Below, piece by piece: positions 1 through 5,371 of a DNA stretch of 5,371 bases. The DNA is taken from positions 1 through 5,371 of the forward strand of contig JAHIZQ010000154.1 of NCBI GenBank assembly GCA_018814505.1. Reading direction: 5' to 3'. The position numbers were made by a program, and so were the translations under genes. This stretch comes from Candidatus Omnitrophota bacterium. Its GTDB lineage: Bacteria; Omnitrophota; Gorgyraeia; Tantalellales; Tantalellaceae. The stretch's first letter is position 1, and each line of letters starts with the position of its first letter. The notes beneath the pieces are model-generated. The model saw nothing but the letters and a program-made list of their open reading frames with translations, ran no database searches and was not told where the DNA came from.

Positions 1-867
1 AGAACGGTTCACCAACTTTTGTCGCAATGACTTATTGTTTACAACACCTCCGCCCACCGCTAAAACGGAGGCTTTTTTCATTTTTATGGCCCTGAAAATC
101 TTCTTCTCAATCACATCTACTGCCGCTTCTTGAAATGAAAAACATATTTTATTTTTTTCCCCTTCGGTTTTAGAAGAATCTCGCCAATAATACATAACTC
201 TCGTTTTAATTCCGCTAAAACTAAAATCTAAATCTGTCTTGTCTGCTAGCAACGCGCGAGGAAACGGTATTGCTTTTTTGCCAAAAAACCTGCTTGCTCT
301 TTTTTCAACTACCGGACCGCCTGGATACCCCAGTTCAAGTATTTTCGCGACTTTGTCAAACGCTTCTCCAACCGCGTCATCTCTTGTCCGGCCAATAAGG
401 GAAAACCTGTCCAGAGATTCACACCAATATATGTTTGTATGCCCGCCTGATACAACGGCTCCTATAAACGGGAAAACGCCGGCAATTTCACAATTCTTTT
501 TACTATCTATAAAACATGACAAAACATGCGCGTATAAATGGTTTACACCTATAAGCGGCACGCCCGCGGCAAAACTCACGGCTTTTGCAAATGCCGTTCC
601 CACAAGTAATGAGCCCGGTAGTCCCGGTTCCCGCGTTACAGCTATAAGATTAACTTCTTTTATACCTTTGCCTGCATTTTTTAAAGCTTTTTTGAAAACC
701 GGGAAGATGTATTCAACATGATACCTTGAAGCAATTTCCGGAACTACGCCCCCGTAACGCGAATGAAGATGAACACTTGAAGAAACTTCGCTAGAAAGAA
801 CTTTTCCATCTTCTACAACCGCAACAGCAGTTTCATCACAAGAAGTTTCAATTCCTATCGTAACCAT
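1..867 (-). CDS. tsaD: tRNA N6-threonylcarbamoyladenosine (t6A37) synthase subunit TsaD, 3'-truncated by window edge
   Basis: TsaD (Kae1/YgjD/Gcp family, ASKHA fold) transfers the threonylcarbamoyl group from TC-AMP to A37 of ANN-decoding tRNAs, working in the cytoplasm with TsaB and TsaE. The minus frame is open for 289 codons from ATG at 867 to base 1. Family members are about 340 residues, so roughly the last 50, including the C-terminal conserved Asp region, lie outside. Visible motifs: IGIETSCDET (residues 4-13), RYGGVVPEIASR (37-48), the metal-binding HxxxH as HLYAH (110-114), SGGHT (140-144), DDAVGEAFDKVA (163-174), YPGGP (181-185), DFSFSGIKT (214-222) and GGGVVNN near the edge (272-278). 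The TxGPGLxGSL motif reads TREPGLPGSL, with Glu in place of a Gly that is usual in the family. The start is set by the IGIETS N-terminus and an AAAGG six bases upstream. It lies 34 bases after the deacetylase stop, so co-transcription is likely. Family assignment is firm. Confidence 0.97.
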   Translation of the reverse strand, partial: MVTIGIETSCDETAVAVVEDGKVLSSEVSSSVHLHSRYGGVVPEIASRYHVEYIFPVFKKALKNAGKGIKEVNLIAVTREPGLPGSLLVGTAFAKAVSFAAGVPLIGVNHLYAHVLSCFIDSKKNCEIAGVFPFIGAVVSGGHTNIYWCESLDRFSLIGRTRDDAVGEAFDKVAKILELGYPGGPVVEKRASRFFGKKAIPFPRALLADKTDLDFSFSGIKTRVMYYWRDSSKTEGEKNKICFSFQEAAVDVIEKKIFRAIKMKKASVLAVGGGVVNNKSLRQKLVNRS

Positions 868-873
868 TGTTTA

Positions 874-878
874 CCTTT
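874..878 (-). promoter_or_regulatory. ribosome binding site of tsaD
   Basis: Read on the minus strand this is AAAGG, six bases before the tsaD ATG, inside the 34-base gap after the deacetylase stop. It supports the chosen start. I see no promoter or terminator in the gap, which suggests tsaD is read from upstream. Confidence 0.7.
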
Positions 879-901
879 AAATTACTGACACTTTCTTTTT
901 T

Positions 902-2119
902 TTAATCCCTCGTCTTATCTTCGTTCATCAGTTCAGGCAGAAAAACAAATTCAACGCCTTCTTCTTTTATTTTAGGTACCATTTCCTTCAGCGCTTTCAT
1001 AGTTGAAACCCTGTCATGCCCAATTGCCACTACCTGCCCTTTTGTCAGAGCCATTTCCTTCAGCTTTTCCAACTGACGTTCGATGTACTCCTGATCGGAC
1101 TTGTTATCAATAAACATATCTCTTTTTATATACGGCACATCGTTTTCCCTTGCCAATTTTTCGCACACGGATTCTCTTGTGGTATATGAATCTACAAAAA
1201 ATTTGTTTTTATTTTTCAACTCTCCAATCACGATTGTCATTAAATCTTCATCTTTTGTTGCCTTGGACCCCATATGATTTGAAAGCCCTTTTGCTGTCGA
1301 AACAGACTGAAAAGCTTTACCTATACAATTTTTTATATCCTTCTCTTTCATATCCACAGTAATGGTATTTGCCTCAAGACCTTCATCTTTATTCTCAGGC
1401 TCCATGGGTAAATGAACGATTGTTTCATACCCGTTTTTTCCCGCGAAAGAACATATTGCCGCCGCATACGGGGTTCCCGGCAAAACCGCTAAAGTAACGG
1501 GTGTTTTTAAATTCTTTAAGAAATTTAGATTTCTTTTGCTGTACCCGAAATCATCAAGAATTAACGCAATTTTGGGTTTCTCGTTTTCTATAATTTGCGT
1601 TTTTTCCACCTTTTCTTCTTTTTTTAATGGTTTTTCTGAAATATCTATAATTCTTTCTTTTGGCACTTCTTTTTGCTGTTCCTTCTCATCTGCAACCATT
1701 ATCCAATCCGGTTTTACATTTTTTATGACAACTACCAGAATTGACTGTTTTTTATAAACAATATCGAGTTTTAAAATAGCCGTATCCTTATCAAAATAGA
1801 ATAGGCTTTGTTTAAGCAAAGTTCCCCTTATGGGATTAATGACCTGTTCAACTTGTTTGGGTATCTGGGACGCCGGAGGAGATTTAACAGGATTAAAAAC
1901 ATAACGTATAGTTTCACCTCTTAATTTTGATTTTTCCCATTTATCACTATCTCTAGAAAGAATATCGGCATTCTTAATGTCGTATTCATCTAGCAGTGAC
2001 AATACTGTGCTCTCGACATTTGAAACAGTTTTTGTTATATCTTTTACGTGAAAAAATAAATGCCAGAAAAAGAAAACAATAATCGCCAATGCTATAAATA
2101 GTTTTAACCGTTTAGTCAT
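902..2119 (-). CDS. divergent polysaccharide deacetylase (YibQ/DUF610 type), membrane-anchored
   Basis: A 405-residue protein when started at the ATG at 2119. A basic N-terminus (MTKRLK) leads into one hydrophobic segment at about residues 5-25 with no clear cleavage site, so it is probably an inner-membrane signal anchor with the rest outside. Residues 26-150 hold a region with beta-strand character that I do not recognise, followed by a Lys/Glu-rich linker (about 145-178). The C-terminal domain (about 180-405) matches the divergent polysaccharide deacetylase family (Pfam Polysacc_deac_2): LDDFG (D189, D190), VLPGTPY, HLPMEP (236-241), SNHMGS (H282), FVDS (D310) and IGHDR (H368). The family shares the NodB-like barrel and is thought to act on cell-wall glycans, but its substrate is not well established. 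Related genes often sit beside envC or S41 protease genes, as here. An in-frame ATG at 2146 overlaps the ctp stop (ATGGTTAA), and a TTG at 2164 would also extend the frame. Only 2119 has a clear AAGG upstream. Fold assignment is firm; activity is inferred. Confidence 0.92.
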   Translation of the reverse strand: MTKRLKLFIALAIIVFFFWHLFFHVKDITKTVSNVESTVLSLLDEYDIKNADILSRDSDKWEKSKLRGETIRYVFNPVKSPPASQIPKQVEQVINPIRGTLLKQSLFYFDKDTAILKLDIVYKKQSILVVVIKNVKPDWIMVADEKEQQKEVPKERIIDISEKPLKKEEKVEKTQIIENEKPKIALILDDFGYSKRNLNFLKNLKTPVTLAVLPGTPYAAAICSFAGKNGYETIVHLPMEPENKDEGLEANTITVDMKEKDIKNCIGKAFQSVSTAKGLSNHMGSKATKDEDLMTIVIGELKNKNKFFVDSYTTRESVCEKLARENDVPYIKRDMFIDNKSDQEYIERQLEKLKEMALTKGQVVAIGHDRVSTMKALKEMVPKIKEEGVEFVFLPELMNEDKTRD

Positions 2120-2127
2120 AGAACCAA

Positions 2128-2131
2128 CCTT
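2128..2131 (-). promoter_or_regulatory. ribosome binding site deciding the deacetylase start
   Basis: AAGG on the minus strand, eight bases before the ATG at 2119 and inside the 19-base gap after the protease stop. The competing ATG at 2146 and TTG at 2164 have no comparable purine-rich motif in front of them. This is the main reason for choosing the shorter protein. Confidence 0.55.
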
Positions 2132-2138
2132 GAACTTA

Positions 2139-3413
2139 TTAACCATCAGTTTTATGTTTTTCAAAAATTTTTATACCTTTTAGTATACTTACAGCAGTTT
2201 GAACCTGATTGTCGTATTTTACTTTATCCTCAATTTTTGGAGGATTTTTTCCGTCCAACTTTTCAAAAACTTTTGTTTTAATTTCTTCCTGGTCTTCCTG
2301 AAAGGTTTCCGGGATTAGGGACATCTTCTCAACATACACATCCGGTTCAATGCCTTTATTACGTAAATTTTTACCTGAAGGCGTATAATAGTCTGCTGTT
2401 GTTAACCGTAAAGCAGACTTATCTTCCAATGGGATGACAGTTTGCACTGAACCTTTTCCAAAAGTAGGCACACCGATAATTAAAGCACGTTTATTATCTT
2501 TTAAAGCGCCCGCGAATATTTCAGCCGCGCTCGCTGAACCGTTATCAACGATGAGAACCATGTCCATGTCATCAAATTTTGACTCTTTTTTCGCTCTAAA
2601 CTCCATTCTTTTTTCAGGATTTCTTCCCTCGGTATAAACTATCATTGTTTCTATCGGAAGAAACAAATCCGATACTTCTATCGCGGCAGAAAGTAATCCT
2701 CCCGGATTATTCCGAAGATCAAGAACAATATCCTTAGCGCCTTTATTTCGCAATTCTATAATATTTTGTGCTAGATCTTTTGTTGTTTTTTCCTGAAATT
2801 CTATAATTCTTATATAACCTATGCTTTTATCAAAAATTCTGCTTTCTTTTATACTTTGAAGCTTGATAACAGCACGCGCAAGCAAAAACTCCAATATCTT
2901 ATTTTCACCTTCACGAATTATAGTCAACTTAACTTTAGTTCCGGGATTGCCGCGCATCTTTTTTATGGCTTCATCAAACGGCATATCCTTGGTTATTTCA
3001 TCGTCAATTTTTACAATTTTGTCACCCGATTTTATTCCGGCTGTATAAGCGGGCGTATCTTCCATCGGAGAAATAACCGTCAAAACCCCGTCTCGCATCC
3101 CCACGCTTACACCTAATCCTCCGAATTCCCCCTTTGTTTCTTCTGTGATTTCTTTAAAACTTTCCGGATCCAAAAACTGGTTATAACCGCCAAGGGTTGC
3201 CATCATGCCTTTAATGGCACCGTAAACCAAATCTTTCACACTTACCGGTTCAACATAATCGGCGCTAATCAATGTTATTGAATCCGCAAAAAGTTGAATT
3301 TGTTTAAAAAGCTCTTTAGAGTCGTCTACAATATTTACATCTTTCGCGTGGCTAAAAACGCTTGCCAACAATAAAAACGCAAGAATTACACTTCCGATAA
3401 TTCTCTTTTTCAT
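2139..3413 (-). CDS. ctpA: S41 family C-terminal processing peptidase (CtpA/Prc-like), periplasmic
   Basis: A 424-residue serine endopeptidase that cleaves exported proteins near their C-termini; relatives control peptidoglycan hydrolases, lipoproteins or sigma-factor signalling. Residues 1-23 form a typical signal peptide (MKKR, hydrophobic core, SHA before the likely cut). An N-terminal helical region (about 35-95) includes the DPESF segment (92-96) common in this family. A PDZ domain follows (about 97-180), with the GGLGV carboxylate-binding loop at 98-102. The protease domain contains LDLRNNPGG (231-239), the nucleophile in NGSASAAE (S295) and the general base in FGKGSVQ (K320, with Q324). 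The Ser-Lys spacing of 25 matches Prc and plant D1 protease. YYTPSGKNL and GIEPD (about 332-357) complete the core, and a charged tail of about 65 residues follows. Length and motifs are normal, so it should be active. The gene ends just before the deacetylase gene, suggesting a shared transcript and perhaps shared envelope function. The physiological substrate cannot be read from the sequence; the symbol denotes the family, not an ortholog. Confidence 0.96.
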   Translation of the reverse strand: MKKRIIGSVILAFLLLASVFSHAKDVNIVDDSKELFKQIQLFADSITLISADYVEPVSVKDLVYGAIKGMMATLGGYNQFLDPESFKEITEETKGEFGGLGVSVGMRDGVLTVISPMEDTPAYTAGIKSGDKIVKIDDEITKDMPFDEAIKKMRGNPGTKVKLTIIREGENKILEFLLARAVIKLQSIKESRIFDKSIGYIRIIEFQEKTTKDLAQNIIELRNKGAKDIVLDLRNNPGGLLSAAIEVSDLFLPIETMIVYTEGRNPEKRMEFRAKKESKFDDMDMVLIVDNGSASAAEIFAGALKDNKRALIIGVPTFGKGSVQTVIPLEDKSALRLTTADYYTPSGKNLRNKGIEPDVYVEKMSLIPETFQEDQEEIKTKVFEKLDGKNPPKIEDKVKYDNQVQTAVSILKGIKIFEKHKTDG

Positions 3414-3419
3414 AAATTT

Positions 3420-3425
3420 CCCCTT
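3420..3425 (-). promoter_or_regulatory. ribosome binding site of the S41 protease gene
   Basis: AAGGGG on the minus strand, six bases before the ATG at 3413. It is a strong purine-rich site at good spacing and fixes the start directly ahead of a well-formed signal peptide. Confidence 0.75.
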
Positions 3426-3465
3426 AACGTTACTGATCTCGTCTCGCTTTTTATCGCAGTCGTTC

Positions 3466-3471
3466 AGTATA
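3466..3471 (-). promoter_or_regulatory. possible -10 element upstream of the S41 protease gene
   Basis: The 87-base gap between gatB and the protease gene (3414-3500) is the longest non-coding stretch in the window. On the minus strand it contains TATACT, close to the TATAAT consensus, at 3471-3466. At 15 to 18 bases upstream there is only a poor match to TTGACA (around GGTTAAAG). It could be an internal promoter that separates ctp, the deacetylase and tsaD from the gatAB unit, but a chance match in AT-rich DNA is quite possible. No hairpin terminator for gatB is visible in the same gap. Confidence 0.25.
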
Positions 3472-3500
3472 AACCCCCGGTAAAACCTTTAACCCACACT

Positions 3501-4943
3501 TTAAGATAACAACATCTTCTGAAGCATCTCACCCGCTATTTTAGGATTTGCTTTGCCTTTACTCGTTTTCATTACCTGGCCAACCAGAAAACTTAACGCG
3601 TTTGTTTTTCCGTTTTTAAAATCCGTAACTGATTTTACATTATTGTCAATCACTTCTGAAACAATACGGCTTAACTCATCTTCATCAGAAACTTGTTTAA
3701 GCCCTTTTTTCTCGATAATATCATCAGGCTTATCTCCGTTTTCGATACAATCTGCAAGAATCTCTTTTGCCGAAAGCCCGCTTACGGTTCCATTTTCAAC
3801 CATTGTGATTATTTTTGATAAATCCTCAGGATTCAATTTTAAACCCTTGACATCGGTATTCTTTTCTTTCAAGTGTTTCATTACTTCGCCTTTTACCCAA
3901 TTTGCCGCAATTTGTGGTTTTTGAACATTTTTCGCAACGCTTTCAAAAAGATTAGCTATATCTCTTTGTGAAATAAGCACGTCAACATCTTTGGCATTAA
4001 GTTTATATTCGTCTAAAAACCTTTTCCTTTTTTTCGCGGGCAGTTCCGGCATATTCTTTCTTACAGCTTCAATATCACCTTTTTTAACTTCAAAAGGCAC
4101 AAGATCCGGTTCCGGGAAATACCTATAATCATGCGCGGCCTCTTTGGACCGCATACTAATGGTCACATTTTTGTCCGCGTCCCATAATCTGGTTTCCTGA
4201 GAAATACCGCCACCATCTTCCAGAATTTCTTCTTGCCTGACTTCTTCAAAAAAAAGCGCGTCGCGAACCGCTTTAAAGGAATTAAGGTTTTTTATCTCGA
4301 CTTTGCTTCCCAATTCAGCCGCGCCTTTTTTTCGTATAGAAACATTCGCGTCGCACCTAAGGCTTCCTTCCTCCATGTTGCAATCTGAAATTTCCAGGTA
4401 TTCTATAATCTGTTTAAGCACCGTAAGATATTTATAAGCCTCATCCGGAGTTCTAATATCAGGTTCAGAAACGATCTCCAAAAGAGGCGTACCTGTCCGA
4501 TTAAGATCAATGTAGCTAAAAGGCAATCGCTCATCATGAATAAGTTTTCCGGCATCCTCTTCCAAATGAGCGCGGGTAACGCCAATAGCACGAAACTCAC
4601 CTTCTCGTTCCGCGTCAATCACGATTTTTCCATTATACGCCAACGGCATATCGTACTGGCTGATCTGATAATTTTTAGGCAAATCCGGATAATAATAATT
4701 TTTCCGGTCAAATTTCACTATGCTTTGTAAGTCACAATCAAGAGCAATAGCCAGTTTTATCGCGTATTCAAAAGCCTTTTTGTTAAAAACCGGAAGAACC
4801 CCAGGCAGTCCAAGACAAACCGGACAAACCTGCGTATTCGGCACTGCGCCAAACTTTGTACTGCACCCGCAAAAAGCTTTTGTTTTTGTGGCAAGCTGAA
4901 CATGCACTTCCAGCCCTATTACTGTTTCATATTTATTGCTCAT
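3501..4943 (-). CDS. gatB: Asp-tRNA(Asn)/Glu-tRNA(Gln) amidotransferase subunit GatB
   Basis: GatB binds the misacylated tRNA and, within the cytoplasmic GatCAB complex, activates the Glu or Asp side chain with ATP so that ammonia channelled from GatA can amidate it. The 480-residue length is normal for the family. The N-terminus has IGLEVHVQL (9-17) and four zinc-type cysteines (C25, C27, C40, C43 in FCGCS and CPVCLG). The family signature DRKNYYYPDLPKNYQ lies at 79-93, followed by RAHLEEDAGK (124-133), RTGTPLLEIVSEPD (149-162), EGSLRCDANVS (192-202) and DYRYFPEPDL (272-281). Residues E12, H14, E128 and E156 probably belong to the kinase-like metal/ATP site. From about 300 the protein becomes helical, ending in the YqeY-like tail domain with GQVMKTSKGKANP (465-477). 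The ATG at 4943 follows an AAAGGG, and gatA ends 35 bases upstream. Assignment is certain; whether it serves Gln, Asn or both tRNAs depends on which aminoacyl-tRNA synthetases the genome carries. Confidence 0.98.
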   Translation of the reverse strand: MSNKYETVIGLEVHVQLATKTKAFCGCSTKFGAVPNTQVCPVCLGLPGVLPVFNKKAFEYAIKLAIALDCDLQSIVKFDRKNYYYPDLPKNYQISQYDMPLAYNGKIVIDAEREGEFRAIGVTRAHLEEDAGKLIHDERLPFSYIDLNRTGTPLLEIVSEPDIRTPDEAYKYLTVLKQIIEYLEISDCNMEEGSLRCDANVSIRKKGAAELGSKVEIKNLNSFKAVRDALFFEEVRQEEILEDGGGISQETRLWDADKNVTISMRSKEAAHDYRYFPEPDLVPFEVKKGDIEAVRKNMPELPAKKRKRFLDEYKLNAKDVDVLISQRDIANLFESVAKNVQKPQIAANWVKGEVMKHLKEKNTDVKGLKLNPEDLSKIITMVENGTVSGLSAKEILADCIENGDKPDDIIEKKGLKQVSDEDELSRIVSEVIDNNVKSVTDFKNGKTNALSFLVGQVMKTSKGKANPKIAGEMLQKMLLS

Positions 4944-4947
4944 ACTA

Positions 4948-4953
4948 CCCTTT
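4948..4953 (-). promoter_or_regulatory. ribosome binding site of gatB
   Basis: AAAGGG on the minus strand, four bases before the gatB ATG and within the 35-base gap after the gatA stop. The spacing is slightly short, but no other start fits the conserved N-terminus. The gap has no visible promoter or terminator, supporting gatA-gatB co-transcription. Confidence 0.65.
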
Positions 4954-4978
4954 TTTATTTCAACTAGCTAAACCAATT

Positions 4979-5371
4979 CTAATTAACTTTTGCTCTTATC
5001 TTGTGATGCGGCGTATTCTGTTCAAAGGCATGGGCGCTTTTAATCAAAACTTCTTCTTTAAACGGTTCTGCCATAAGCTGAAGCCCTACAGGCAGATTCC
5101 CTTTATCAAAACCGCATGGAACGGATATTGCTGGAAGCCCAGCAAGATTAGCGGGAATAGTAAAAACATCTGAAAGATACATTTCCAACGGATCTTCTAT
5201 GTGCTCTCCGATTTTAAAAGCAGTTGTTGGAGTAGTCGGCGTTAATATACAATCACACACTTTAAACGCTTCTTTAAAATCGTTTGAAATTTTCGTCCGT
5301 ACTTTTTGAGCTTTCAAATAAAAAGCTTCATAATATCCGCTGCTTAACGCGTACGTACCTAATAGAATACG
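4979..5371 (-). CDS. gatA: glutamyl-tRNA(Gln)/aspartyl-tRNA(Asn) amidotransferase subunit GatA, C-terminal part
   Basis: GatA is the amidase-family subunit that hydrolyses glutamine and sends the ammonia to GatB. Only the last 130 codons are in the window; the frame is open to the right edge and ends with TAG at 4979-4981. Members are about 480-490 residues, so roughly the final quarter is seen. The fragment begins [20 protein letters not shown] and continues with [16 protein letters not shown], the GatA-typical [36 protein letters not shown] and a C-terminal AHAFEQ. The Ser-cisSer-Lys catalytic triad and the glycine/serine-rich amidase signature lie in the missing N-terminal part, so catalytic competence cannot be judged. 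A TTG at 5317 could be mistaken for a start, but family homology continues upstream of it, so this is a truncated gene and not a small ORF. gatC would be expected upstream, outside the window. Confidence 0.96.
   Translation of the reverse strand, partial: RILLGTYALSSGYYEAFYLKAQKVRTKISNDFKEAFKVCDCILTPTTPTTAFKIGEHIEDPLEMYLSDVFTIPANLAGLPAISVPCGFDKGNLPVGLQLMAEPFKEEVLIKSAHAFEQNTPHHKIRAKVN

Noticed and set aside
239..721. A 160-codon open frame on the plus strand
   Set aside because: It lies wholly antisense to tsaD, whose motifs are clear in the minus frame. Its translation is low-complexity Ser/Pro-rich without a recognisable domain, and it reads as a shadow.
896..903. A run of eight T on the plus strand, considered as a terminator
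   Set aside because: All genes here read from the minus strand, where this is an A run at the deacetylase stop codon. No stem-loop precedes it on either strand.
3553..3924. A 123-codon open frame on the plus strand
   Set aside because: Antisense to the gatB tail domain. Its Phe/Ser-rich translation is what the complement of Lys/Glu-rich coding gives; no start signal or family resemblance.
4856..5173. A 105-codon plus-strand frame crossing the gatA-gatB junction
   Set aside because: It covers the end of gatA and the start of gatB antisense. The composition is shadow-like and there is no ribosome binding site that I would trust.
4979..5317. A 112-residue stand-alone small protein starting at TTG 5317
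   Set aside because: The frame stays open to the right edge, and the upstream residues continue GatA homology, so it is the end of gatA.
1..5371. Searched for CRISPR repeats, tRNA/rRNA genes, insertion-sequence ends, riboswitches or a novel defence-type system
   Set aside because: Coding sequence of five housekeeping or envelope genes fills the window. The gaps are too short for such elements and show no repeated or strongly folded sequence by eye.

Overview
The window is an ordinary bacterial gene cluster read entirely from the minus strand. In transcription order it holds the 3' part of gatA, complete gatB, a complete periplasmic S41 (C-terminal processing) protease, a complete membrane-anchored divergent polysaccharide deacetylase of the YibQ/DUF610 type, and the first 289 codons of tsaD, which runs off the left edge. 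Almost every base is coding. The gaps between genes are short (35, 87, about 19 and 34 bases), each gene has a purine-rich ribosome binding site, and I see no stem-loop terminator in any gap. This fits one operon or two overlapping transcription units.

Layout by role: gatA and gatB (right end, 3501-5371) encode two subunits of the tRNA-dependent amidotransferase GatCAB, which converts Glu-tRNA(Gln) and/or Asp-tRNA(Asn) to the correctly amidated tRNA. The ctp-type protease (2139-3413) and the divergent polysaccharide deacetylase (902-2119) both have N-terminal export or anchor segments and should act outside the inner membrane, probably in envelope or peptidoglycan turnover. tsaD (1-867) encodes the catalytic subunit for the universal t6A37 modification of ANN-decoding tRNAs. 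Translation-fidelity genes therefore flank an envelope protease/hydrolase pair.

Organism: a bacterium with GatCAB, a periplasmic Ctp protease and a YibQ-like protein, so most likely diderm (Gram-negative type). The DNA is AT-leaning, with mixed third positions and lysine-rich proteins. The gene order and style would suit an uncultured lineage such as Omnitrophota, Elusimicrobiota or a similar group. That placement is a guess from impression and is not shown by the sequence.

I find no mobile element, CRISPR array, RNA gene, frameshift or foreign-looking segment, and no evidence of an undescribed system. The points most worth a second look are two substitutions in conserved TsaD motifs, an unassigned beta-rich region in the deacetylase, and the tight linkage of the protease and deacetylase genes.
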